Below, piece after piece: positions 1 through 9,600 of a DNA stretch of 64,000 nt (the first letter of the stretch is position 1; each line of letters starts with the position of its first letter). The position numbers were made by a program, and so were the translations under genes. The notes under the pieces are model-generated. The model saw only the letters and a program-made list of their open reading frames with translations, ran no database searches and had not been told where the DNA came from. The stretch covers positions 2,294,001-2,358,000 of the forward strand of contig NC_044585.1 of assembly GCF_901933205.1 (NCBI RefSeq). The letters are read 5' to 3'. The stretch is from Camarhynchus parvulus. Lineage: Eukaryota; Chordata; Aves; Passeriformes; Thraupidae.

Positions 1-409
1 TCATCCCAGGCTGATCCTTTGGTGTTCTCTACTAATGTGCTGATTGAAGAGATCAAATGCCAAGTCAACTGAGCAGCTCCCCAGCTAAAAAGAGAAGAGC
101 CATTGCATGAGCTGCAATGCCAATGTCCACAAGCTGCAGAATTCCTTGGTCAAAATGATGTAGGTTCAGGCACTGTTCGTACCCACAGATATCGTGTGCA
201 AAAGATCCAGTACAGACACAAGAACTTGATCGCTAGGAACTCCAGAGCGCAAGGAGATGGGGCATGAACAGGGCAGGAGGAAGGGAGTGTAAGGCCTGGG
301 AAGGACAAAGCCCCAGGGGAGATCTGCAGCGTGTCCTGGTGCAGGAGCACCCTGAGCAGCCTGCAGCACTCTGCTCTCAGCTGTTAACGGTGCCTGTCTT
401 CCCTTCCAG
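1..409 (+). other. Probable last intron of the MIF-like gene
   Basis: The sequence upstream of the MIF-like acceptor holds no recognisable MIF exon 2 (no CALC motif and no histidine/proline-rich strand). It is best read as intron. Nothing else is recognised. Confidence 0.5.
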
Positions 410-476
410 AATCTACATCAGCTTCTTTGACATCAGTGCTGGCAATGTGGGCTGGAATAACAGCACCTTTGCTTGA
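410..476 (+). CDS. MIF-like gene, last exon only (partial)
   Basis: The final exon of a second MIF-family gene. It follows a good acceptor (CTTCCAG ends at 409) and starts in the same phase as exon 3 of MIF. It encodes 21 residues after the split Arg, ending [10 protein letters not shown] and TGA (474-476). MIF proteins are small trimeric cytokines and tautomerases, and this exon supplies the C-terminal strand at the subunit interface. Compared with the complete MIF 2.4 kb downstream it differs at several positions: [11 protein letters not shown] here against [11 protein letters not shown] there. It keeps the canonical NNSTFA end, where MIF has NGSTFA. The intron is retained, so this is a tandem duplicate and not a retrocopy. 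Exons 1 and 2 are not in positions 1-409 and must lie upstream. Whether the full gene is intact cannot be seen. Confidence 0.85.
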
Positions 477-623
477 GGTGCCCTGGGGTGATCGCAGCTG
501 ATTCCTGAACCTTCACCATGCTTTGAGAACTGCAGTTCCAGTCACCTTCTGGAGTGCAAAATGCAAAAGGCATTGGTATCTTAGTTGCTGCTACCCACTG
601 CTGTTTATCTTGTCTGATGCTTA

Positions 624-629
624 AATAAA
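624..629 (+). terminator. Polyadenylation signal of the MIF-like gene
   Basis: AATAAA lies 148 bp after the stop codon of the MIF-like exon. The spacing suits a short 3' UTR like that of MIF, which suggests the gene is or recently was expressed. Confidence 0.6.
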
Positions 630-820
630 ATGCAGCAGCACCCTTATGTCTGAGACCTTCTTGTTACTCTGGGAAGACCTGGAGTTGAGATGGAGGGTGC
701 CTTCTCAAAATACTCTCAACAGAAGCTTTTCTTTCAAAAAAAGGTTTAGTCATATATGAAGATGAACACTCCTTTTGCCTTTGCCCTGTCCATGCTCAAG
801 AGCCAAATTTCAAGAAGAGA

Positions 821-855
821 TAAATATATCTTGACCTGGTTTCGAGATATATTTA
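821..855. repeat. Inverted repeat, 11-bp perfect arms
   Basis: TAAATATATCT (821-831) and its exact reverse complement AGATATATTTA (845-855) are separated by a 13-nt loop. Both arms are AT-rich, so chance is a real possibility. Confidence 0.6.
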
Positions 856-2240
856 AGTTAATAGATGTGCAAATGTTGCACATGGACCTGCCTTCAAAAA
901 GAGCAAAGACATGATTACCTCTTATTTAAAAGGGATGGACTGCAGTCCAGGTCCTCTTTAGGTCTAACACTACAGGGATATCTAGCTGAGTAACAGAAAA
1001 ATTTGTGCTGGGAGTCTCCCAGGCCTCAGCACAGGCAGAGGGAGTGAGTGGAAAAAACCACTGTTCACTGCTGTGCCCTCCCCTTTTCATCCACTGAACA
1101 ATTTGTAGTGACAGTGAAGATTAGAGCACAGCTCAGAAAGAGGCAGAGGCACAGCAACCCACAGTAATTCCTAGGGACTGAAGTGGTGAATTAATTATGA
1201 AAGGAAGATTTGCATACAAATATTTATTATTTAAGCCCTTGGTCAGATAAGATCATTTGCTTCCAAAGTAAAATAAAAGACTGAGTAGAGAGGTTTCCTG
1301 AAATTCTGTAGTTAAGTGTATTGTGAGTTTTTCTGGAAGAGCAAACCTTATCACACCCCCATTCTGAACTTTATTGTTAACATCCCATTGTGTCCCTACC
1401 ACAGCTTTGCTTTGCAGCCACGGATTTTAAATTCAGACCTGCACCTCAAACAACAAAAATGCTTTGTTGGGATAACAAATGGAAACTGCTTTGGTGAAAG
1501 TTTCTTTCTTAGTCAGGGAGGCAAAAGAGAATGAAATTGCAGATGTCTCGCCTTTGAGTGGCTGCATAGCCAGGGCTGCCACTCTGGGCCTGGCAGGCCA
1601 CAAGGCAAGCACACCAGTGGTGATGCTACTCTCAAGCTTTTCTCCCTGCACAGGTGGAATCCCCACCCCACCTCCATGCAACAAACCTAGGAGGCAGGAA
1701 GGTGAGAGGAGTAAGTGGGACTAGGTAATGGCAGGGAGCTGAGGATATCAAAGGCAGGAAACTCAATCAGTTCTTAGTGGCTGTTCTTAAGCACTGTTAA
1801 TCACTAGAAAAGGAAGTGCTGCAGTTCTCAGCATTATAACCTGTGTCACTCCAATGCATTCCCATCCAATGTATGACACCATCCCTTACTCCTCACTCAG
1901 GGCCATGAGTGCTCACATCTGTAACGTGTGTGGGCAAACTTCCCAGCAGCAGCAGTGCACGGCTGCTGTGTGTGCAATGTCTGGGCAGAGAGGGCTCCGG
2001 GCCTGATCCTCTTTAGCCTTCCCGTGAGTCATTTCGGGAGCAGAGCAGCGCTGCCGCCGTCGGGGCAGGCAAGAGCCAGGGTGGGGAGCCGTGCCCTGGC
2101 AGCTGCCTACGTGCATCGCATCACACAGCGCAGAACACGGCTCGGCTCTGCCGCCTCACCTCCAATAGGCACGCATCAGTTCATTCCCAAGCAAAACAAA
2201 ATTCACTTCTGCCTCTTTCCGGTAGAAAAATATGATGTGA

Positions 2241-2289
2241 AAATTAAAATTATCTATTGCTCTAAGGAGCAATAGATAATCTTTAATTT
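2241..2289. repeat. Near-perfect hairpin upstream of MIF
   Basis: ATTATCTATTGCTC (2249-2262) pairs perfectly with GAGCAATAGATAAT (2267-2280) around the loop TAAG. After one bulged C (2281), eight further bases pair (2241-2248 with 2282-2289). The stem is 22 bp with a single bulge. It could be a small inverted-repeat element remnant or a palindrome formed during repair. The stem is short for an animal pre-miRNA. Confidence 0.75.
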
Positions 2290-2639
2290 GACTGAAATAC
2301 ATTAGAGAATAATTTATATGGCAGCAAGGCAGACGTTTCTGCTTACACCGAGCTAAAGCTGTACACACAGTTAAAGCAAACCCGCTACAAATGTTACTTT
2401 ATTTCTGCAAAAGAATAAAATTTTCGGAGTCAGGGCAAGCACCGCTTTTTGCAACTGCCAAGCTGAGGCCTGTATCCCTCTCTGGCCCTGATCCCGGAGA
2501 AACCAGTGGGAGCGCCACAGCGGTAGCATCACATGCGCTGATGTCAGGTTATGTATGAGCTGCCCAGAGCGCCCGGAGCCCGTTCCAGGAAGGAGCATGC
2601 AACAAACCCTCAAAACATGTTCAGTGGCAGTAGCAAAGC

Positions 2640-3760
2640 CAAGGAATAACGGCGGGGCGGGGGAGACCTCCGGTCAAGAGCCGGCCGCGGGAGGGGTCAG
2701 CACGCCACAGTGCGGGCTGCAGACGGCGGAGCCGGTGTGTGTCCGTGTGTCCCCGCCCCGCTCCCTCCCCTCCCTGCCAGGCGGGGCCGCTTCACGTCCG
2801 GGGCGGCCCCGCGCACTAAAAGCGCCGCTGACGCCTACTCGCTCCACTGTGCTGGTCCCACCGCTCGGTTAAGCTCTCATCGCCGGCCCCGCCGCCCCCA
2901 CCGCCGCCACCATGCCCATGTTCGCCATCTACACCAATGTCTGCAAGGACGCCGTGCCCGACAGCCTGTTGGGCGACCTCACCCAGCAGCTGGCCAAGGC
3001 CACGGGCAAGCCCGCGCAGGTGAGGGCGGGGAGCGGGACGAGCACGTGCGCGGCGGGCCCGGCGGGAGGGGCGGCGGCGGCGCGGCCCGGGGGCACCTCC
3101 GCTCCCGCGGGGCCTGGGCCGGGCGGGCCGCGGCCGCCGAGGAGCAGCTGCGGCACGGCGCGGCGGCGGCCCCGCTGCTCCGGAGGAAGGAGCTGGTGCC
3201 CGTTCCACCCCGCGGCGCCGAGTCTCCCGATGGCCGGCCCAGGCCGGGAGCAGCAGCCGGGCTTGCAGGAGCGCGGCGCTCACGTAGCCGGGGATGTGCT
3301 GCGCCTGTTCTGTCGGTAGCGATGCGAGCGGCGGAGCTGCGCAGTGGCACGGAGGCGCCCGGGCAGGGGCTCGGATAGACTGAGCGCTGCGGGCAGCTCC
3401 CGCCGGCTCAGCCATCCGGCACGGCCCCTGCTGGGCCAGACCGCAGCAGCCCCTGGAGCCCGATAAGACCGAATTGGTCTGTGATTTGGGGATGTGAGCC
3501 CCGGCACGCAGGCACAGGTTTTGGGCCTTTATCTCGCTCCGCCCCGCGCGGTGGCGCGGCTGTGGCGGGCGGGAGCGCCTGCCTGGCCGGCGGCTTTGTG
3601 CGCACATAACCGTGTTCCTAAAGCTGAGAGCCGGGCCGAGGGTCCCCGCAGCCCCCAGGGCCGTGCCCCCCGTGGGGGCTGCCGGGCCGGAGCCTCCCCT
3701 GGGCCAGGGAGGTGCGCAGGGGGCAGCACTGAAGAGCTGCCTGACCCCAATACAACTGCT
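2640..3760. promoter_or_regulatory. MIF: CpG island and promoter of MIF
   Basis: A dense CpG region spans the MIF start codon, exon 1 and much of intron 1. A GC-box core GGGGCGGGG is at 2654-2662, and further GC-rich Sp1-type sequence lies at about 2795-2810. No convincing TATA box is present. This fits a constitutively expressed gene. Confidence 0.7.
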
Positions 3761-4898
3761 CTGTTTAGAGCTGGTACCTAAAGCAGATTTTCGTCGGGAG
3801 AGGGCAGTTCAGACAGCCTGTAACGGAGTGTTTCCCTCCCTCCCGCAGTACATAGCTGTGCACATCATACCTGACCAGATGATGTCCTTCGGGGGCTCCA
3901 CTGATCCCTGCGCGCTCTGCAGCCTCTACAGCATCGGCAAAATAGGAGGGCAGCAGAACAAGACTTACACCAAGATGCTGTGTGATCTGATCTCCAAGCA
4001 CTTGCACGTATCTGCCGACAGGTAAGGCTGGGACATGGTTTAACCATATTTACCTGGCTTTCTGAAACTGCTTTGAAAAGTCTGTTAAAAAATTTTAAAT
4101 GCCAGGAATAAGTCCGTGTGTTTTGGAAAATACCAAGTGATTGCTTGCAGTGCTTTCACGTCCACATAAGGATTTGGTGCCTGCCTCTTTACCTGGAGAG
4201 TCCTCTGTTCAGTTGTTTTCTGCTTCTGAGAGTAGGGAAAAAACACCAGAGCACTGACAAATTGCCCAGTGTGTTTTCTGCCTCTGAGGTGTGATGTCGT
4301 GTCCTCTGGGGAGGCAAGGCTGAAAGCACGAGCAGGGAGCAGTAACAGGCTGGAGCTGAGAGACAGGAGTAGAGGGCAGCAGGCTGTGAGGAGCTCGGCT
4401 GCAGAGTTCAGCAGTGTCTGTGTGCAGCTGTGAAGGATGGGAAGAGCCTGGAGCCATCAGGGTTGAAGGGAGACACACAGAGCCAGACCTGGGGCCGTGC
4501 CTAACTCCCCAAGGCTGCCACTCTGTGAGGGACTGCTGCCTCAGAAACAAAAGGGGCTGATCTCCAGAAATTCTTGACAGGCTGCTAAACAAAATCTGTC
4601 TGATGTCTGGACGGTCCCTGGCTGCAGAATAATTCGTATTTTAGAAAAAGTACAAATTTGAGGACTGAGAAATATTGACTGTTCGGAGGCTCTGCCAGAT
4701 TTTTGGTAAAGATGAAACTTGATGTTTTTTCAAGCAGAAGAATGGGAAGCACTGTCCCCCGTTGTGTTTTCCCAACTTACATAAATGAGTTAATAAGGTC
4801 GTTGTTACTTCCTCCTGTACTTCTTCTGCAGGGTCTACATCAACTACTTCGACATGAACGCTGCCAACGTGGGCTGGAACGGCTCCACCTTTGCATAG
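2912..4898 (+). CDS. MIF: Macrophage migration inhibitory factor
   Basis: Exons are 2912-3019, 3849-4021 and 4832-4898, joined in frame to 115 aa, the family's usual length. MIF is a secreted, leaderless cytokine that acts through CD74 and chemokine receptors and forms a homotrimer with keto-enol tautomerase activity. Visible hallmarks are the N-terminal Met-Pro with catalytic Pro2, Lys in the TGKPAQ segment, the CALC thiol motif in exon 2 followed by SIGKIGG, and the C-terminal [13 protein letters not shown] strand with Tyr and Asn of the active site. There is no signal peptide, as expected. The start has a strong context (GCCACCATG). The penultimate region reads NGSTFA where mammals have NNSTFA. 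A diverged paralogue lies upstream and the relative DDT lies 36 kb downstream. Confidence 0.97.
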
Positions 4899-5074
4899 AG
4901 CTGTCCTGTGTGTCTGAAGAGGCTGCTCCTGGACCTCCCCTCACCCTGCCCTGTAGCAGATACCACAGCACAAATGGCCCTGTTTTTGTGCACTCTCACA
5001 GATTGATGGCTCCTTGCTAGTGTGTTTAAATATTGCTGCTTCAACATTCCTCTGTTTTCTCTGTGTAGAAAACA

Positions 5075-5080
5075 AATAAA
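5075..5080 (+). terminator. MIF: Polyadenylation signal of MIF
   Basis: AATAAA lies 177 bp after the MIF stop codon and is followed by a GT-rich stretch (AAGCTGTGTAGTGTAGG), a typical cleavage context. Confidence 0.8.
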
Positions 5081-5544
5081 GATTTAGAAGTAAGCTGTGT
5101 AGTGTAGGCTTTGGCAGGTTGGGGATGGAGTTGGGCAATTGCTAACATGTCTGTTCCACTCTGATCCTAAAGTAAACAAAAGGAATGGTTTGAGTTTGCC
5201 CATGTTTCTTAGACACAGTATTTCACACTGTGGTGGTGGTGGCTGGGGCTGGTTCCTGACAGCACTGCAGTGATTTTTACCTTGCTGTAGGTGTGTTCAG
5301 GGCTGCTTATTGCCCTGAGGTTTGGTTTTGGGTTGTGTCTGCCGTTTCTGCAGTCCTTGGACCAGCCCTGTGCCTGCTGCTTCAGGGCAGCTTTCCTCTG
5401 AGGATGCGAGTGGCCAAAGGAGCACAGGAGTGCTTTTGCTTGCTGAGGGGAAATGCTGTTCCCCACATTGCTACACTGCCCGCTCCAGGCAGTGGGGATG
5501 GCCCACTCAGTGCCGTGGGAGCTCTGCAGGGGCCTGCAGCACTG

Positions 5545-6065
5545 TGGGGAGCTTCAGCGTGCTCTGCCAGCCTGTCCCTTGCCGTGCTGTGCTGTCCCAC
5601 ACGGATGCTGTGCTGTCCCTCACACGTGCTGTGCTCTTTTCCAGCCCATTCCTCGCTGGTGCTGTGCTGTGCCAGCCTGTCCCTCAGGTCCTGAGCTGTG
5701 TCCCTCACAGACGCTGTGCTGTGCCAGCCCATCCCTCGCTGGTGCTGTGCTCTATCCTGCCCTGTCCTTCACAGATGCTGTGCTGTGCCAGCCTGTCCCT
5801 CACAGGTGCTCAGCTGTGTCCCTCGCCGGTGCTGAGCCCTGTCCCAGCCCATCCCTCGTCAGTGCTGAGCTGTGTCCCTCACAGGTGCTGTGCTGTGCCA
5901 GCCTGTCCCTCACAGACGCTGAGCTGTGTCCTGCACTGATGCTGTGCCCTTTACCAGCCCATTCCTCGCCAGTGCTGTGTCCCTCACAGGCGCTGTGCCC
6001 TGTTCCAGCCGGTCCCTCGCCGATGCTGCGCCCTGTTCCAGCCTGTCCCGCCCCGACGCTCCCGT
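5545..6065. repeat. GC-rich minisatellite upstream of DDX51
   Basis: Degenerate tandem copies of a roughly 30-55 bp unit built from GCTGTGCTGTGCCAGCC and TGTCCCTCACAGATGCT. The array lacks stop codons in several frames on both strands, so it creates long spurious ORFs. It ends about 180 bp before the DDX51 start. Confidence 0.85.
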
Positions 6066-6640
6066 CCCTCCCCTCAGCGCTTTCCCGCCCTCCGCTCCGG
6101 GCCCCTCTGTGCGCGCGCGCGGCGCTGCCCCCCCACCATTCCACCTCCGGCCGGCAGGGGGCGCGCTCGCCCCGCGCCTGCTGGAGGCTTCCCTGGCGGG
6201 GCGCGATGACGTCACCCGTGTGCGCCGGCGCGGCGCGGCGTGGCCATGGCGCTGTTCTGCATCCGCAGGTACGGCGGGCACGGCCCCGCTCCCGCTCCCT
6301 GCTCCTCTTCTCCCTGCTCCGCTCCCCGCTCCTTCTCCTGCTCCCCTCCTACACCCGGACCCTGCCCGTGCCCCGGGCGCTGCCTCAGCCGCGGCTCGGG
6401 CCGGGGGAGCGTGTCCGGAGCTCTGTGCGGGCGGTGCCTGAGGGGTCTGTGTGTGGGGGCTGTTGCAGGTACGGCGAGGAGGACGAGCGCAAGGAGGAGG
6501 CGGAGGCCGAGAGCCGGGCGCGGGTCCTGCTGGAGCGGCTGCAGCACCAGGCCAGGGCCCGGCAGCAGAAGAAGCAGCGAGAGGCGCCGGCCCAGGGAAG
6601 GGAAGGGTCGGGGGAGCGCAGGCTGAGCCCCGGGGGGGAG
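6030..6640. promoter_or_regulatory. DDX51: CpG island and promoter of DDX51
   Basis: CpG-dense sequence covers the 5' end, the tiny exon 1 and the start of exon 2. No TATA box is seen. A perfect CRE palindrome lies inside it (207-214 of the 6000s, listed separately). Confidence 0.65.
6207..6214. promoter_or_regulatory. DDX51: CRE palindrome (CREB/ATF-type site)
   Basis: TGACGTCA, the full 8-bp cAMP-response element, lies 32 bp upstream of the DDX51 ATG in the CpG island. A full CRE this close to a transcription start is typical of CREB/ATF-controlled housekeeping promoters. Binding is inferred. Confidence 0.6.
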
Positions 6641-9600
6641 CCCCGAGAAGGAAAGGGGAAGAGGAAAAGGGAGAGTGAGGAGCAGCCCAGTGCGCGTAGA
6701 CAGAAGAAGGTAAAGACAAAACAGCCCCGCAGCCCTTCGGAAGAAAGGGCTGGTACTGAGGAGGCAGCAGATGGCAGCAGCCCCACAAAGAAGAAGAAAG
6801 CAAATAGAAGAAAATCGAAAGTGCAGGCGGAGGGGACTGAAGCAGGTGAGGATAAATTGAGGCTGTAGGATTTCAGTTCATTGTGGTTGGCAGTTCCCAC
6901 AGAAATGTGGACAAGAGTTGCTCTTTGAGTACTTTGCCCAGTTTACTTGGTTTTGTTTTCATCTCCTTAATATGTTCCCACTTTCTGTTTTTTTAAGGGA
7001 AGGCCCCGTACTGTGAACTTTGAGGATCAGTTTAGTGTAAGGGCAGGAGGAAGCACATCACATCACCTCAGTCTTGTTGTGTCTGTACCAACAAAGAAAT
7101 GTTTGTCCTCTGCACTTGGCTTTAGGAAAAGAGAGCTTGCAAGTTGTTGCTTAAGTCCTGTGTTGTAACATTGCCAACTCCCTTTTCTGTGGTGTGCTCT
7201 GACCTGGAGCTTTGTATTGCTGTCACCCAAATTCCAGATTCTGAAGAAGACATCAAACAACAGGACAGCAGAAACAACTTTAAAAAGAAGTCTAATAAGG
7301 GGAGGAAGGCAGATGAGGAAACACAAGGGGATGAAACAGGGAAGAAAGAGAGCAGTGAAAAAGCTGGAGGAGGTAAACCTACAGAGGAGGAGGTGCCCTT
7401 AGTAGCCTCAGGGGAAGGGGCAGATTGTGGCCCCTCCAGTATGATGATCCTCGGAGACTACGAAGCAAAGCCAGTGCAGAAGGTAAGCAGCCTGACTGAA
7501 TTTTGGTGATGGATAGGAAAAGAATGCTTTTTACAAGTTTATTTTACATGTGGTATGCTGTATTCTCCTTCCCCTCACCTCAGGTCCAGCCCTTCTTGCC
7601 TCAGTGGCTTGCTGAGCCCCGCCGGGTGCAGAAGCGCATCAGGGAGAATCTGTGTCCAGTCAGGGACGTGCCAGGAATCCACCCCAGGCTGCTGAAAAAG
7701 CTGCAGATGAATGGAATAGACTCCTTTTTTCCAGGTGCCTTTCCAGTGCTTTTGTTTCTTTCTAAAGGGACTTAAAGAGTTCCTGCAGTCTGTGCTGTGT
7801 GTTTTGTGTAGGCTGTGAAGTAAAACACAGGACAAAATGTAGTGCATGGAAGTGATTGTAGGAGATTTAACCTTCTTTCCCAAAGCTTTGTCTGGGCTGA
7901 GTAAAAGTCTGTTACCTGCTCATAAATACAGCTTGAGTGACAGCTCAGAGCTGCCCAAAGAGGGAAATCTTACCTGTGTCCTCACAGTTTTCTGTGGTGG
8001 TGTTCATAGGGGTCCCAGGAAGAGGGAAGAGATGAGGATCTGACTCTACGTTTCAGAAGGCTTGATTTATTATTTTATGATATATATTATATTGAAACTA
8101 TACTAAAAGAATAGAAGAAAGGATTTCATCAGAAGGCTAGCTAAGAATAGAAAAGGAATGACAACACAATCTTGTGACTGACCAGCGAGTCTGAAACCGC
8201 CGGACTGTGATTGGCCATTAATTAGAAACAACCACACGAGACCAATCACAAATCCACCTGTTGCATTCCACAGCAGCAGATAACCATTGTTTGCATTTTG
8301 TTCCTGAAGCCTCTCAGCTTCTCAGGAGAAAAAATCCTAAGGAAAGGATTTTTCATAAAACATGTCTGTGACGGTTTTCCTCCTTGTGGAAGCTTGTGCT
8401 TTAGCTCCTTCCTTTCCACTGTCTCTGCTGCTGATCAGAGCTTTCTCATTCAGCTCATTAAAGCACTACAAAAATACCCAAACAAAAAGAGAAATCTGTT
8501 TGTTTTCTGTTATTTTGCCAGTTTTGCAAGCAAATACAATAAATGCCAGTTGTTAAATAAGAAGAAAGGACAGCTGGATGCAAGGACAGAGGGTGACCTT
8601 AGTCCTGACTTGAGCTGTGTCTGAGGCCTATCAGGGTCATGCTGGGAAGCCAGCACACAGTTATTTTATATATGTGTATATGTATATATATAAATACATA
8701 TACATATATGTATAACTGTTATATATATTTTTTTTTGCAGTTGTTATAGTGTATAGGTAGAAGTTGAGGAAGGTGAGTTTAGGGTTGTAGATGATAATGA
8801 TTGCTACTCAGCCTAGGTGGGAGATGGAATGATTTTTTGGATTTGTGTTTGGTTGAGTCCTATTCATCCTCCCAGGGCTGTGAGAGGATACCCAGGATAG
8901 TTAGGAGTGTAGGGTTTAGTGAGGGTGAGGTTATGCAGAGTAGCGTGATTGCAGGGAGTTTTATGACAGTGAATGGGAGATGCTTTTATATAACATTTTC
9001 AGCTCTGCTTTTCTATGACATTTTCAGCTCTTGGTGAGTTGCTGAAGCATACAGTGTGTGTTTGTTTCTGGTTTTGCTCAGTCCAGGCAGAGGTGATTCC
9101 TGCTATCCTGCAGAGTGCAGCCCATGGGTTCCTGCAGGGCCGGGGCGGGTTCCGCCCCAAGGACATCTGTGTGTCAGCCCCCACAGGCAGTGGGAAAACC
9201 CTGTCCTTTGTCATCCCCATCGTGCAGGTGAGCCCATCCTCAGGGAAGTAGCTCTGAGGAAATGCTGGCATTGATTTTGTGTGGTGGTGTTCACAGGGGT
9301 CTTAGGATGAGGGAAGAGATGAGAATGTTGACTCTGTGTTTCAGAAAGTTTGATATATTATATTATATATTATATTATATTATATTATATTATATTATAT
9401 TATATTATATTATATTATATTATATTATATTATATTATATTATATTATATTATATTATATTATATTATATTATATTATATTATATTATATTATATTATAT
9501 TATATTATACTATATTATACTATATTATACTATATTATACTATATTATATTAATTTATTTAAAACTATACTAAAATATATTGTATGTTATATATTTATAT

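Larger units (their letters stand above)
650..2640. other. Intergenic stretch between the MIF-like gene and MIF
   Basis: No exon is recognised. It is AT-rich to about 1900, then grades into the MIF CpG island. It contains two clear inverted repeats (821-855 and 2241-2289), listed separately. Confidence 0.5.

Noticed and set aside
2241..2289. The hairpin as a microRNA gene
   Set aside because: The 22-bp stem with a 4-nt loop is too short for a canonical animal pre-miRNA, which needs a stem of about 30 bp or more.
2710..3607. Several 120-263 codon frames on both strands over the MIF CpG island
   Set aside because: They are Arg/Pro/Ala-rich, with composition driven by GC content and no family resemblance. 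They overlap MIF exon 1 in other frames.
5453..6868. Open frame of 471 codons running into DDX51 exon 2
   Set aside because: Most of it is the minisatellite, the promoter and intron 1 read through. Only the last part coincides with the real exon 2. The MALF start at 6246 with splicing explains the gene.
9262..9573. Tyr/Ile-rich frames of 67-103 codons
   Set aside because: These are simply the ATATT microsatellite translated.
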